Shown piece after piece: positions 52,360-59,480 of a DNA stretch of 64,000 bases. The notes below the pieces were generated by a model that made no database searches, was not told where the DNA came from, and was given only the letters and a program-made list of their open reading frames with translations. The stretch is from CAVSIS01 sp963814875. GTDB lineage: Bacteria > Acidobacteriota > Thermoanaerobaculia > Thermoanaerobaculales > Sulfomarinibacteraceae. The stretch is from assembly GCA_963814875.1 (NCBI GenBank), contig CAWFFJ010000017.1:62001-126000 (forward strand), in the 5' to 3' direction. The translations under genes and the position numbers were made by a program. Numbering within the stretch: the first letter of the stretch is position 1; the number at the start of each line of letters is the position of its first letter.

Positions 52360-52854
52360 TCACTCGGGCGGCAGGCCGGTCGTGGCCTTCTCGCTCAGCC
52401 GCTCGAGCCAGATCTGGTGCCACTTTCGCATCCGGGACGGCATCGCCAGGTGGCCGAGGCGCGCGGCCCAGCCGTACTGGGTTTCCTCGGTCAGAACCCA
52501 GCAGCCGGAGGGGCGCCCCTCGATCAGCCAGGCGTGGTAGACATCGACGCCGAGGCCGACTGCGGTCCAGGCGATGCGTTCGGGAGCCGCAAACTCCTCG
52601 ACCCGAGAGCGCAGCGACACGCCAAAAGTGCGCCACGTGAACCGGCACCCCTGGGAGAGGACGGTCTGCTCAGCACCCTCGATGCGGACGTCGTGGGAGT
52701 TGGGGTACCACGAGGGCCAGTCAGCGGCACGGACCAGCCACGCCCAGACCACCTCGGGTGGCGCCGGCACGGCGAGCTCATTGCGCACATGGATCGGCGT
52801 CCGATCCGGGTGGAATCGCTCGGGCCAGGCGATCACGCGGGCTTCACCTGTCAT
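52360..52854 (-). CDS. SRPBCC family protein
   Basis: 164 residues from ATG 52854. The N-terminal strand reads IHVRNELAVPAPPEVVWAWLVRAADWPSWYPNSHDV, the polyketide-cyclase/START-like ligand-binding fold, ending with LEVERLSEKATTG-like helix (HQIWLERLSEKATTGL). Ligand unknown. It overlaps the end of the GNAT gene by 11 bases, so the two are coupled. Confidence 0.82.
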   Translation of the reverse strand: MTGEARVIAWPERFHPDRTPIHVRNELAVPAPPEVVWAWLVRAADWPSWYPNSHDVRIEGAEQTVLSQGCRFTWRTFGVSLRSRVEEFAAPERIAWTAVGLGVDVYHAWLIEGRPSGCWVLTEETQYGWAARLGHLAMPSRMRKWHQIWLERLSEKATTGLPPE

Positions 52855-53431
52855 CGGTTGCCTCACCCGGCGCTTCGAGACAGGGGAGGAGGTCAGTGCG
52901 GACGAGCGAGAAGATGACCGCATCGTGAGCCTGGTCATGGAGGTGCAGGCGCGATCGAAGGACGCCCTCTCGGTGCGCGCCGGCCTTGATGGCGACCTGT
53001 TGACTTCGCACGTTGCCCACGGCACAGACGATCTCGAGCCTCTCGAGATCGGTGTTGTCGAAAGCCCAGCGTGCTGCGGCCATGACGGCGGCTGGAGCCA
53101 CGCCTCGCCCGGTCCTTGACGAACGGACCCAGTAGCCCAGGTTTGCGAACCTGTGGGGCTCCCGGATGCCGTTGATGCCGCAGCCCCCGAGATAGGAACC
53201 CGCAGCGTCGAGTATCGCGAACTCGAAGACTGTCCGCGCCTTTCGCGCGGCGATCTGCGATTCGATCCACCTCCGCACGTCTGCGAGCGTGAGGCCAGAG
53301 TGACACCAGGGCAACCAGGGGCCGACCTCAGAGACCGACTCGAGGGCCGCGTCGAGCAGGGAACCCGCGTCGTCCAGCTCGTAGTGACGAATGGTGATGC
53401 CGACCGCGGTCTCGGCAAACACAGGAATCAC
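52844..53431 (-). CDS. GNAT acetyltransferase, RimJ/RimL-like
   Basis: 195 residues. VGITIRHYELDDAGSLLDAALESVSEVGPWLPW, then LGGCGINGIREPHRFANLGYWVRSSRTGRGVAPAAV (acetyl-CoA-binding Q/RxxGxG/A-type loop) and VGNVRSQQVAIKAGAHREGVLR place it in the RimJ/RimL branch, which acetylates N-termini of ribosomal proteins or small amines. Substrate not known. It is coupled to the downstream SRPBCC gene. Confidence 0.88.
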   Translation of the reverse strand: MIPVFAETAVGITIRHYELDDAGSLLDAALESVSEVGPWLPWCHSGLTLADVRRWIESQIAARKARTVFEFAILDAAGSYLGGCGINGIREPHRFANLGYWVRSSRTGRGVAPAAVMAAARWAFDNTDLERLEIVCAVGNVRSQQVAIKAGAHREGVLRSRLHLHDQAHDAVIFSLVRTDLLPCLEAPGEATDDR

Positions 53432-53457
53432 CTACCACAGCGCTCCAGGCGGAGGGC

Positions 53458-53766
53458 TCACGAGGTGCCGTGCTTCCCAATCTCCTCTTCGACCTCTTCC
53501 GCACCCTCGGCGTAGAACTTCTCCTCGTCCGGTGCCAGCTCCTTGAGCAGGCGCAGGAACTCGCCCGCGTGGACTCGCTCCTCGTCTGCGATGTCGACCA
53601 GGACCTCCTTGGCCAGCTCGTTGTCTGTCGACTCCGCCAGCTGCATGTAGAGCTGGATGGCCTCGTACTCGGCCGCGACCATGAAGCGGATCGCGCGGAC
53701 GAGTTCCTCGTGGGTGAGCTTCCTGTCACGCGCGAGCCCTGAAAAGGGCGACCCAAACTCAGGCAT
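53458..53766 (-). CDS. Encapsulated-ferritin-like protein
   Basis: 102 residues, two long helices with the ExxH pattern: LTHEELVRAIRFMVAAEYEAIQLYMQLAESTDNELA and VLVDIADEERVHAGEFLRLLKEL, then an acidic tail. This closely follows the short ferritin-like cargo of encapsulins (as fused to the Pyrococcus shell). The ATG has a GGAGGAG site. No encapsulin shell gene is in the window, which is unusual because cargo and shell are generally adjacent. The acidic C-terminal tail (EEVEEEIGKHGTS) might serve as a targeting signal, which is inference. Confidence 0.8.
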   Translation of the reverse strand: MPEFGSPFSGLARDRKLTHEELVRAIRFMVAAEYEAIQLYMQLAESTDNELAKEVLVDIADEERVHAGEFLRLLKELAPDEEKFYAEGAEEVEEEIGKHGTS

Positions 53767-53865
53767 GGTCTGCTCCTCCTACCGCGATCTTGCCACAGAT
53801 CTTCGACGCAGCGGTCCGGCGGCCGTCCGAATACCGTGCCACCGAGAAGCGAGACAGTGCGGGCC

Positions 53866-54046
53866 AGCCTGCACTTCTCACCACGTCGCGTGACGAGGGC
53901 GCCGAGACGCCTGTCAGCGCTGAGTCATTGAGCGGCGAGGCGCCGAGTCGTATGGAGACATACGTCGCAGGCGCCGAGTCGCGAAAGGGCCGGCGATGGC
54001 GGGCAAATCGGCGGCCGCAGTAGGGAGGTGGTGAGAAATGCAGGCT
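53866..54046. repeat. 181-bp terminal-inverted-repeat element, copy B
   Basis: Same length and ends as 379-559 (16-bp terminal repeats, one mismatch), inverted relative to copy A. The central hairpin at 53949-53964 reads CGTATG-GAGA-CATACG, with base pairs that differ from copy A but keep pairing. The right end supplies the TAG stop of the methyltransferase-like gene (54045-54047). Confidence 0.82.
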
Positions 54047-54671
54047 AGAACAGCCCTGGGATGAAACGCTTGGTGCGCCTGCAGTACGCGGCATACGCCG
54101 GACCGAGAGAAGCGAGCAGGGCCTGTTCCTCTTTCGCCACCCGGTTGAGAACACCAAGGGTGATGGGAACGAGCAGTCCGATGATGCTCAGCCAGTCGGC
54201 AAAGAAGACTCCGAGCCCGAGGAACGCGATCAGGAGGCCCGTGTACGACGGGTGGCGCATTAAGCGGTAGAGCCCGGTCTGGACCACTGCATGGTCGGAG
54301 TGGATCGCCACGTCGACGGTGAAGAGCCTGCCGAGCGTGAGGATCGCGATCCAGCGCACGGTCAGGCCGAACAGCAACAGTGCCAGGGCGATCCACCTGG
54401 AGATCGAGGGCGGTATTGCAAGGCGGGTCGAGGGGACCCACTGGGCGAAGATGGCGAGGCCGACCCCGAGCACGATGCTGAGCCAGAACAGACGCAGGGA
54501 GCCCCGGTCTTCGCTCTGCGTCGATCGGCCGTGCGAGCGCTTCATCAACGCGAGCACAATCTCCGAGATCGGAAAGAGCGCGACAACGACCAAAAGAATC
54601 CGCGGGATCATCGTTCGTCCAAGGGCCCGCTGCTGGGCCTCGCCGGTCGGTTCAGCCGTCGTGACCGCCAC
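54045..54671 (-). CDS. Isoprenylcysteine carboxylmethyltransferase-like membrane protein
   Basis: 208 residues with about five spans. The C-terminal half has the ICMT/PEMT motif VVQTGLYRLMRHPSYTGLLIAFLGLG and the acidic VAKEEQALLASLGPAYAAYCRRT, the SAM-dependent methyltransferase signature. A modest N-terminus (MAVTTAEPTGEAQQRALG) precedes the first span. Frame intact, unlike the related pseudogene at 50.2 kb. Substrate unknown. Its TAG stop lies in copy B of the 181-bp element. Confidence 0.87.
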   Translation of the reverse strand: MAVTTAEPTGEAQQRALGRTMIPRILLVVVALFPISEIVLALMKRSHGRSTQSEDRGSLRLFWLSIVLGVGLAIFAQWVPSTRLAIPPSISRWIALALLLFGLTVRWIAILTLGRLFTVDVAIHSDHAVVQTGLYRLMRHPSYTGLLIAFLGLGVFFADWLSIIGLLVPITLGVLNRVAKEEQALLASLGPAYAAYCRRTKRFIPGLF

Positions 54672-54742
54672 GCCGAGAGCGGGCGTTCAAGAGTTCCTAA
54701 CGCCCCCACACTCTAACCCCTCTTCGTGAGATGACCGGATGC

Positions 54743-55090
54743 TCACCTGAGGATTCCGAGCCAGCGCGCCGCAAGAAGAAGCAGCCCGATGGCCATGATC
54801 GTGCCAAAGAACCTGAACGTGTATCTGGTGCACCGCTCCGGAAACAGGGTGTCACCGACGTGGCCGGTCTCAGCCCCGTACCTGACAGCCACGGCAGAAA
54901 GCGGGCACTTCATGCCGCTGCCCGCGAACACCACGGACTCGACGGAAAGGAGCGCCATCGCGAGCCAGAGCCAGAGTCCAACGCGACCGGTGACACCCGC
55001 GAAGAGCAGCACGAAGGTCGAAACAGCCATGACGACATAGATGATCGTGTGGACCGTGCGCACGGCAGCAAGCCGCCGAGCGTCGTTCAT
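54743..55090 (-). CDS. Small membrane protein, DUF2784-like
   Basis: 115 residues from ATG 55090. Three spans; a Cys-Pro-Leu motif (GMKCPLSAVAVRYGAETG) between spans 2 and 3 is like the NCPLT/CPL element in DUF2784 proteins. The frame is open further up but the later ATG gives the natural N-terminus before the first span. Function unknown; the resemblance to DUF2784 is my impression and not certain. Confidence 0.6.
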   Translation of the reverse strand: MNDARRLAAVRTVHTIIYVVMAVSTFVLLFAGVTGRVGLWLWLAMALLSVESVVFAGSGMKCPLSAVAVRYGAETGHVGDTLFPERCTRYTFRFFGTIMAIGLLLLAARWLGILR

Positions 55091-55213
55091 GCTGCACCAA
55101 GAACGAGGTCGGATCCTGAAGAGGATCGGCGGATAGCAGGTCCGAAGAGACCGCGAGGGCCGCATCGGTCGACGCCCACGCTGTTACGGTTGGGTGCGGG
55201 CAGGCTGCTGCCA

Positions 55214-55561
55214 CTATCCAAAGAAGGTCCCATGGGGATCCCGCTCCACTTCCTTGAGCGCCTCAAGGAACCTCGGATTAGCACCGAACCATTCGCACAG
55301 AAGCCATCGGCCGTTGGCACGCTGCCACCACAGCGACCATGCGTTGACGTCCGGTTCATAGCGAAAGCGGGCAATCGCCATCCGGGTCCAATCCGTACCT
55401 CTGCCGTGCCAGGGAGGGCGTTCCTCGAACAGAGTTGCGTCGTTGCCGCGGAAAGCAAAGGCATAGCGGAGCTGGCTACGGATGTGGGGCGGGACGCGCT
55501 GTTCGCAGAAACTCCTCAGGTCTCGCTCGGCTTCAGCTCGTTTGATCTCTGGAAGGGCCAT
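55214..55561 (-). CDS. DUF3024 domain protein
   Basis: 115 residues. RDLRSFCEQRVPPHIRSQLRYAFAFRGNDATLFEERPPWHG followed by MAIARFRYEPDVNAWSLWWQRANGRWLLCEWF and EVERDPHGTFFG match DUF3024. It is small, soluble and of unknown function; such genes are common in mobile or cassette contexts. It lies at the edge of the integron-like region. Confidence 0.82.
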   Translation of the reverse strand: MALPEIKRAEAERDLRSFCEQRVPPHIRSQLRYAFAFRGNDATLFEERPPWHGRGTDWTRMAIARFRYEPDVNAWSLWWQRANGRWLLCEWFGANPRFLEALKEVERDPHGTFFG

Positions 55562-55677
55562 ACATCACCTCTGGGGCGGCAGGAGGCAGGGACGGCATTC
55601 TACGTGAATCCGCGTGTCGAGCCGTGTCCCACGCTCTTGACACTTCGCTTAGAGGGAACGAGGTGTTAGCCGGCTCG

Positions 55678-55734
55678 TCACAGAAGGCGTCTGAACTCTT
55701 CAACAGTCTTGCGAAGCGCGATCTTGTACTTCAT
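55678..55734 (-). pseudogene. N-terminal remnant of a HicB-like antitoxin
   Basis: From ATG 55734 (GAGGGTG before it) the frame reads MKYKIALRKTVEEFRRLL and stops at TGA 55678-55680. The start resembles HicB antitoxins (MKYK-x-x-L-R-K-T-E-E). The sequence GGCTAACACCTCGTTCC that follows resembles an attC half-site. Best read as a truncated cassette gene. Confidence 0.4.
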
Positions 55735-56130
55735 CACCCTCAACCTTACTCAAGTCATTCTATCTTGGAGTTGAGTTCAATCCGCTTACGGCGGATGGGA
55801 TTGTCCGGGGCGGTCGCGGCACGACCGGGGTGTGCTGAGGTTTGGAGAGCCGCCTCTCCTGACAGGTCCACGGGCACATCCCGTCGCCTGGAAAGGAGAG
55901 CGTCATGAGCGAGCAGTGCAATTCGCAGGGCGAATTGCATGTGCCCCGATCCTCCCGGCGCCTCTCCTTGCCGGCCCCTGGCGCCCCGCCGGCGCGTCTC
56001 TGCGCTCCGCTCGCCCCGCCCCGACGCCAGGATCGCCCTCGCCCTCGACCGGAAACGCCAGCCGGCCCGCCTCGCTCGAACGCCTGACATCGGTTGAAAA
56101 CCCGGCCCTCACCGCTGCCACTCGGATTGA
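55735..56130. other. Long non-coding stretch in the cassette region
   Basis: No convincing gene. A plus-strand frame at 55905-56087 has a GGAAAGGAG site but its product is arginine/proline-rich after the first dozen codons. TGCAATTCGC (55917-55926) and GCGAATTGCA (55930-55939) form a perfect 10-bp hairpin just after that ATG. Confidence 0.35.
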
Positions 56131-56187
56131 GCTCAACACCGGCTTGTGCCGCGGCTCCGCGCGGCACCAAGCCCTTCTTCGTTATGC
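56131..56187 (-). repeat. attC-like recombination site, 57 bp
   Basis: The plus strand reads GCTCAAC at one end (matches RYYYAAC) and GTTATGC at the other (one position off GTTRRRY). Between them GGCTTGTGCCGC pairs with GCGGCACCAAGCC with one extrahelical C, a hallmark of attC hairpins. Confidence 0.65.
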
Positions 56188-56218
56188 CGCCCACGAAACT
56201 CGCATGGAAATCCGGGCA

Positions 56219-56710
56219 CTATCTCGTTGCCCCGTTGGCCGACCAGCTGATAGCCACCAGCTTCCATTGTCCTGAGATCTGTTGCCAAATACCCAAGTAT
56301 TTGCCTTCGGCCACCGTTCTTTTCCCTGACACTTCGACTACCATCTCGCTTCTACCGTCGAAATACGCCATATCGCCCGAGGGGCCAACGACAATTGACT
56401 CCGGCATTCCGGTTATCTCAACAAACGGCAGCGTGAACCACTCGTTCTCGTAGAAATCTCTGATGGCTTCACGCCCCACAATTGGCGCGTGCCCGGGAGG
56501 CTGAAACACCGCGTGGGGAGCTATGAAACTCATTGCGCCCTCCAGATCACGGTGCGCCTCAGCTCGCAAGAGATTCGAATCAGCTTGACGGATTTCCGCC
56601 TTTATCGATTCCGTGTCAATTGAATCGCGGTTGATATCCCCACATCCACTGAGTGTCACGGTGGCGAACATCAGTAGAGCAACAGCTAAATGTCGACTTA
56701 TCACTGTCAT
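56219..56710 (-). CDS. DUF4440/SnoaL-like lipoprotein
   Basis: 163 residues. A signal peptide with lipobox LSGC (Cys22) precedes the NTF2-like fold: IKAEIRQADSNLLRAEAHRDLEGAMSFIAPHAVFQPPGHAPIVGREAIRDFYENEW, VEITGMPESIVVGPSGDMAYFDGRSEM and GIWQQISGQWKLVAISWS. A second, unrelated DUF4440 copy is at 28.3 kb. The gene sits between two attC-like sites and runs in the same direction as the other cassette genes. Confidence 0.8.
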   Translation of the reverse strand: MTVISRHLAVALLMFATVTLSGCGDINRDSIDTESIKAEIRQADSNLLRAEAHRDLEGAMSFIAPHAVFQPPGHAPIVGREAIRDFYENEWFTLPFVEITGMPESIVVGPSGDMAYFDGRSEMVVEVSGKRTVAEGKYLGIWQQISGQWKLVAISWSANGATR

Positions 56711-56743
56711 CCCTCGCTGCCACTAAAGTTCCAAATCACAGCG

Positions 56744-56881
56744 GTATAACGTTTCGAGTTCAGCGGCCGGAGCGTTCCCGACCGCAGGGAGGGACCTGGC
56801 ACGGCGTGTGCCTGGGTCGGTGGCTGGCGGAAAGCACACGCCGTGACAGGAGCTTCGGTCCGCTGGAACGAGTGGTTAGGC
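56744..56881 (-). repeat. attC-like recombination site, 138 bp
   Basis: Plus-strand ends GTATAAC and GTTAGGC; the second fits GTTRRRY exactly. CAGCGG / CCGCTG arms near the ends pair with one extra base, and CACGGCGTGTGC is repeated inverted within. It lies between the toxin gene and the lipoprotein gene. Confidence 0.7.
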
Positions 56882-56897
56882 TGCGTGGGCATCAGCG

Positions 56898-57149
56898 CTA
56901 GTAGTGGTAACGGCCCTGGAGAAAGTCGATTCTGCCATCCCCAACCAGGTAGACGATCCTGTGCTCCTCGGTCAGCCGACGTGACCAGGTTCCGGGTGGG
57001 AGGTACTTGAGTGGTTCTGGCTTTCCGATGCCGACGAATGGATCGCTGACGATCGCCTCAACGAGATCCAGGGCACGCACCGCGACTTTTCGGTTCGTGG
57101 AAACCCAAAATCGCAGGTCCTCAACGAACTCCGGGTGAAATACCGCCAA
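56898..57149 (-). CDS. yoeB: YoeB/Txe-type toxin
   Basis: 83 residues from TTG 57149, the E. coli length when aligned (the frame is open to 57227). The family ending RIDFLQGRYHY and the motifs KPEPLKYLPPGTWSRRLTEEHRIVYLV are clear; the catalytic Arg, His and Tyr are kept. The protein is a ribosome-dependent mRNA interferase. It lies just downstream of the yefM-like gene; toxin follows antitoxin, as in YefM/YoeB pairs. The exact start is uncertain. Confidence 0.88.
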   Translation of the reverse strand: MAVFHPEFVEDLRFWVSTNRKVAVRALDLVEAIVSDPFVGIGKPEPLKYLPPGTWSRRLTEEHRIVYLVGDGRIDFLQGRYHY

Positions 57150-57180
57150 CCACTCTCGAGCGGACGGCTTCGATCGGCGG

Positions 57181-57471
57181 CTACCGCGTTTCTTCGTCAA
57201 GACCGAGCTGCTTTCTGAGCTCAGCAACCGACGAGGGCTTGAGTTCCGACCGCTGTGCGCGCGAGAGTGCAGCGAGCAGCCGCTCTGCGTTCTTCGGCGA
57301 GCGAAGCAAGTGCGCGGTCTCCATCAAGCTCTCGAGCTCCGCAGCGGACACCAACGCAACGTCCTCCGCGTTCCGGCGACGGATGATCACGGGCTCGCGG
57401 CTCGATGCGACCTGATCGCATAGGGCCGCGAGAGCGGCTCGGGCTGAGGTGTAGGTGGTGACGGTAGGCAT
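57181..57471 (-). CDS. yefM: YefM-type antitoxin
   Basis: 96 residues from ATG 57471 (GGAG site). PhD/YefM DNA-binding fold: TVTTYTSARAALAALCDQVASSREPVIIRRRNAEDVALVSAAELESLMETAHLLRSPKNAERLLAAL. The C-terminal acidic tail should neutralise the toxin. Upstream is an inverted pair of TGTACAG sequences, the core of YefM operators. It sits between attC-like sites, which fits a toxin-antitoxin cassette keeping an array stable. Confidence 0.9.
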   Translation of the reverse strand: MPTVTTYTSARAALAALCDQVASSREPVIIRRRNAEDVALVSAAELESLMETAHLLRSPKNAERLLAALSRAQRSELKPSSVAELRKQLGLDEETR

Positions 57472-57488
57472 CCGCGTCTCCAATCTCC

Positions 57489-57507
57489 TGTACAGATCCA
57501 CTGTACA
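57489..57507 (-). promoter_or_regulatory. YefM operator
   Basis: TGTACAG-ATCCA-CTGTACA is a perfect 7-5-7 inverted repeat. The TGTACA core is the published core of E. coli YefM-YoeB operators. It lies 18 bases upstream of the antitoxin ATG, so autorepression is expected. Confidence 0.75.
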
Positions 57508-57531
57508 ACTCCACTCGGACCTCGTCAAGCG

Positions 57532-57641
57532 GCCTAACGTTTGAGCTCCGTGGCCGGGATTGCTGGCAGGTGGGTTGCTGCGAGCGGAGCGAGTGCACCT
57601 ACATGACAGCGATTCCGGTCCACTGCAACGGCTCGTTAGGC
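57532..57641 (-). repeat. attC-like recombination site, 110 bp
   Basis: Ends GCCTAACG and CGTTAGGC match RYYYAAC and GTTRRRY and are perfect complements. The TAA stop of the membrane-protein gene upstream lies inside the first half-site, as is usual in integron cassettes. Confidence 0.75.
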
Positions 57642-58109
57642 GTCAAGCCCCACTGCTCCAGCCGGTTGAGTTCGTGGGTGTCGATGGGTCAATCCGCTGC
57701 ACAGAAGAAAGACCGCTCCGCCCAGCGTAAAGGCGAAGTACCAGAGAAGGGCCTCCGGATGAAGTGAAAGTGACTCCGAAAGCTTGCCAATGAGACCGGT
57801 GGGACTGTCGTGGTCCCCCATCAAGACGAGGCTCATGAAGAAGACCGGCGTGAAGGACAAGGCGCCCGACACGGCCACACAGGTGACCCGCCGGGCACGC
57901 CCGCCAGCCAAGTGATCCACAATCAAATACACAGGGCCGTGCAGCAACAGGAGCGCCACCAAGGTGCAGGCGAACACGAGCAGCAGCAGCCACCACGAAT
58001 GGTGCAAAGTCGACCAGGGGCGGCTAAGAAGCCACCATACTGAGATGACCAATGCAGGCAAGGCGGCACCAAGAGCCCATGAAGCCAGGAATCGTGCAGT
58101 GCTTTTCAT
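57636..58109 (-). CDS. Cassette-borne membrane protein
   Basis: 157 residues from ATG 58109. Four hydrophobic segments (for example WLLLLVFACTLVALLLLHGPVYLIV and LLWYFAFTLGGAVFLLCSGL) and short loops. Not recognised. The gene ends in an attC half-site and starts 24 bp after GTTAGGC of the preceding site, the spacing expected for a single-gene cassette. Confidence 0.6.
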   Translation of the reverse strand: MKSTARFLASWALGAALPALVISVWWLLSRPWSTLHHSWWLLLLVFACTLVALLLLHGPVYLIVDHLAGGRARRVTCVAVSGALSFTPVFFMSLVLMGDHDSPTGLIGKLSESLSLHPEALLWYFAFTLGGAVFLLCSGLTHRHPRTQPAGAVGLDA

Positions 58110-58132
58110 CTGGCGACGCGCCCCTCTCTGAC

Positions 58133-58139
58133 GCCTAAC
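58133..58139 (-). repeat. attC/attI half-site
   Basis: On the plus strand GCCTAAC (minus GTTAGGC). It lies just upstream of the cassette gene and may be the junction with an attI or a further attC. The other half is not clear. Confidence 0.4.
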
Positions 58140-58144
58140 TACAA

Positions 58145-58296
58145 ATATACAGATCTGTGTAGTACGCCGAAAGCGGGGCGGATGCTGTGTAACACGCCAC
58201 ACGGGCGGAGGTGGACTGGACCGTCAAGTCCATTCGGTTGAACATCTTGAAGACCGCACGCGGAATTATCAGGGGGTGATATACAGATCTGTGTAG
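58145..58296. repeat. Pair of 18-bp direct repeats
   Basis: ATATACAGATCTGTGTAG occurs at 58145-58162 and 58279-58296, 134 bp apart; each holds the perfect palindrome ACAGATCTGT. They lie where an integron recombination platform would be expected. No gene is seen between them. Confidence 0.65.
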
Positions 58297-58459
58297 CGCG
58301 CTTTTCATGTCGGGTGAGACTAGCTACCGCACTTCGATGCAATGTGCAATCAACTGCAAACAAGACACTTAGTATAAAACTGAGAACTAATCTTCTATAC
58401 GGCCGGGCCTTGGCATCTCGTCGTGGCCTTCTACTTCCTTCGTACTGCTTTCACGTAGT

Positions 58460-58506
58460 CTTGTCAAGTGGCGCTGGTGCGGGAGGCGCCAGCGCCACTT
58501 GACAAG
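58460..58506. repeat. 18-bp perfect inverted repeat
   Basis: Arms 58460-58477 and 58489-58506 (CTTGTCAAGTGGCGCTGG and its complement) with an 11-base loop. Confidence 0.8.
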
Positions 58507-58680
58507 CACTCCGTGAATAGATGGAAGGCAGGGCGAAACAGTGTCGCTTCCATCGGATGTGGACGAGCGCGAGCGGTCAGGCTTGAGCGCATTAGCCGCT
58601 GCGTCTGATCAGGACCGCCAGCTCGCGACGACAAGGAATTCGATGTGGGGTCCCGTCGCGCGCTGGGCGCGCGGCCCTGA

Positions 58681-58733
58681 CGGGAGGAGCGGGTGGCCGG
58701 GAGAGCCGCTTTCACGGCCACCCGCTCCTCCCG
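58681..58733. repeat. 19-bp perfect inverted repeat
   Basis: Arms 58681-58699 and 58715-58733 (CGGGAGGAGCGGGTGGCCG and its complement) with a 15-base loop. Confidence 0.8.
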
Positions 58734-58786
58734 CCAGGGGCGGCTGCCGGAGGCAGCCGCAGGGACTCTCGAGACCGCTCCACCAT

Positions 58787-58951
58787 CTTTGCGATGTCTT
58801 GGCGTCTTTGCGTCTTGGCGTTTCACTTCTCCGAATCTCACGCGCGTCACCGCTCGCCTTCGCCGTCCCGATTGGCGGCAGCACCGCCCATCGTGACCTC
58901 GACTCTCTCTCCCTTTGTGATGGCTTGGTGTCTTTGTGTCTTGGTGGTTTG
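58787..58951. repeat. Imperfect direct repeats of CTTGGCGTCTTTG type
   Basis: Two segments of about 40 bp (58787-58827 and 58910-58950) share TCTTGGCGTCTTTGCGTCTT-like bases, with C/T changes. No gene is seen in 58110-58960. Readings through here on either strand give low-complexity proteins. Confidence 0.6.
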
Positions 58952-58960
58952 TCCGTCGGC

Positions 58961-59350
58961 TCAGGCGCGCAGGCGCTGTCCCACCAGCGGCAGGTCGCCG
59001 CGGTGGATGACCAGCGTGACGAGGCAGCAGACGAAGACCACCAGCGCGAGCCCGAAGAGCAGGCCGCCGTCGCCCTGGACCTCGATCCCGAGCACGAGCA
59101 GGTGGCTCGTGATCGCGCCGAGCATGACCCCGAGCCCGATGCAGGCGCCGAGCCACGCCGTGCGTGGCATGAGCAGGAGCAGGGCGGCAAGGAGCTCCAT
59201 CGCGCCGGAGGCGTAGCGGCCCCACGGCTCGGCGCCCAGGGAGGAGAAGATGAAGATGCTCTCCGGTGCGCCGGTGAACTTGAAGTAGAGGGTCTGCAAC
59301 AGGATGATCGCCGCAACGATCCGAACCGCCCAATCCAGCCACCGTGTCAT
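58961..59350 (-). CDS. DoxX family membrane protein
   Basis: 129 residues, four spans. WAVRIVAAIILLQTLYFKFTGAPESIFIFSSLGAEPWGRYASGAMELLAALLLLMPRTAWLGA has the DoxX pattern. The family includes quinone-related or redox membrane proteins; the function here is unknown. Its N-terminus is clean, and no partner gene is adjacent. Confidence 0.85.
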   Translation of the reverse strand: MTRWLDWAVRIVAAIILLQTLYFKFTGAPESIFIFSSLGAEPWGRYASGAMELLAALLLLMPRTAWLGACIGLGVMLGAITSHLLVLGIEVQGDGGLLFGLALVVFVCCLVTLVIHRGDLPLVGQRLRA

Positions 59351-59480
59351 CTCACACCTCCTGTGATCGCCGTTCGGGGGATCCGCCCGGCGAGCCGTCG
59401 AGTATCTGCGACCTGTTCGCCAGAGTTCACGACGAGGTTACTCATCGGTCACCGGATGAGCCATGGAAGAGGGTAGAGCA

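Noticed and set aside
55905..56087. Plus-strand small ORF with a strong GGAAAGGAG site
   Set aside because: The product turns arginine/proline-rich and the ORF overlaps hairpins in the cassette region. Without homologs it is not supported as a gene.
58464..59342. Minus-strand frame of about 290 codons across the repeats
   Set aside because: Its product is arginine-rich with KTPSHHKG-type repeats, which is what the CTTGGCGTCTTTG repeats give when translated; the real gene is DoxX.
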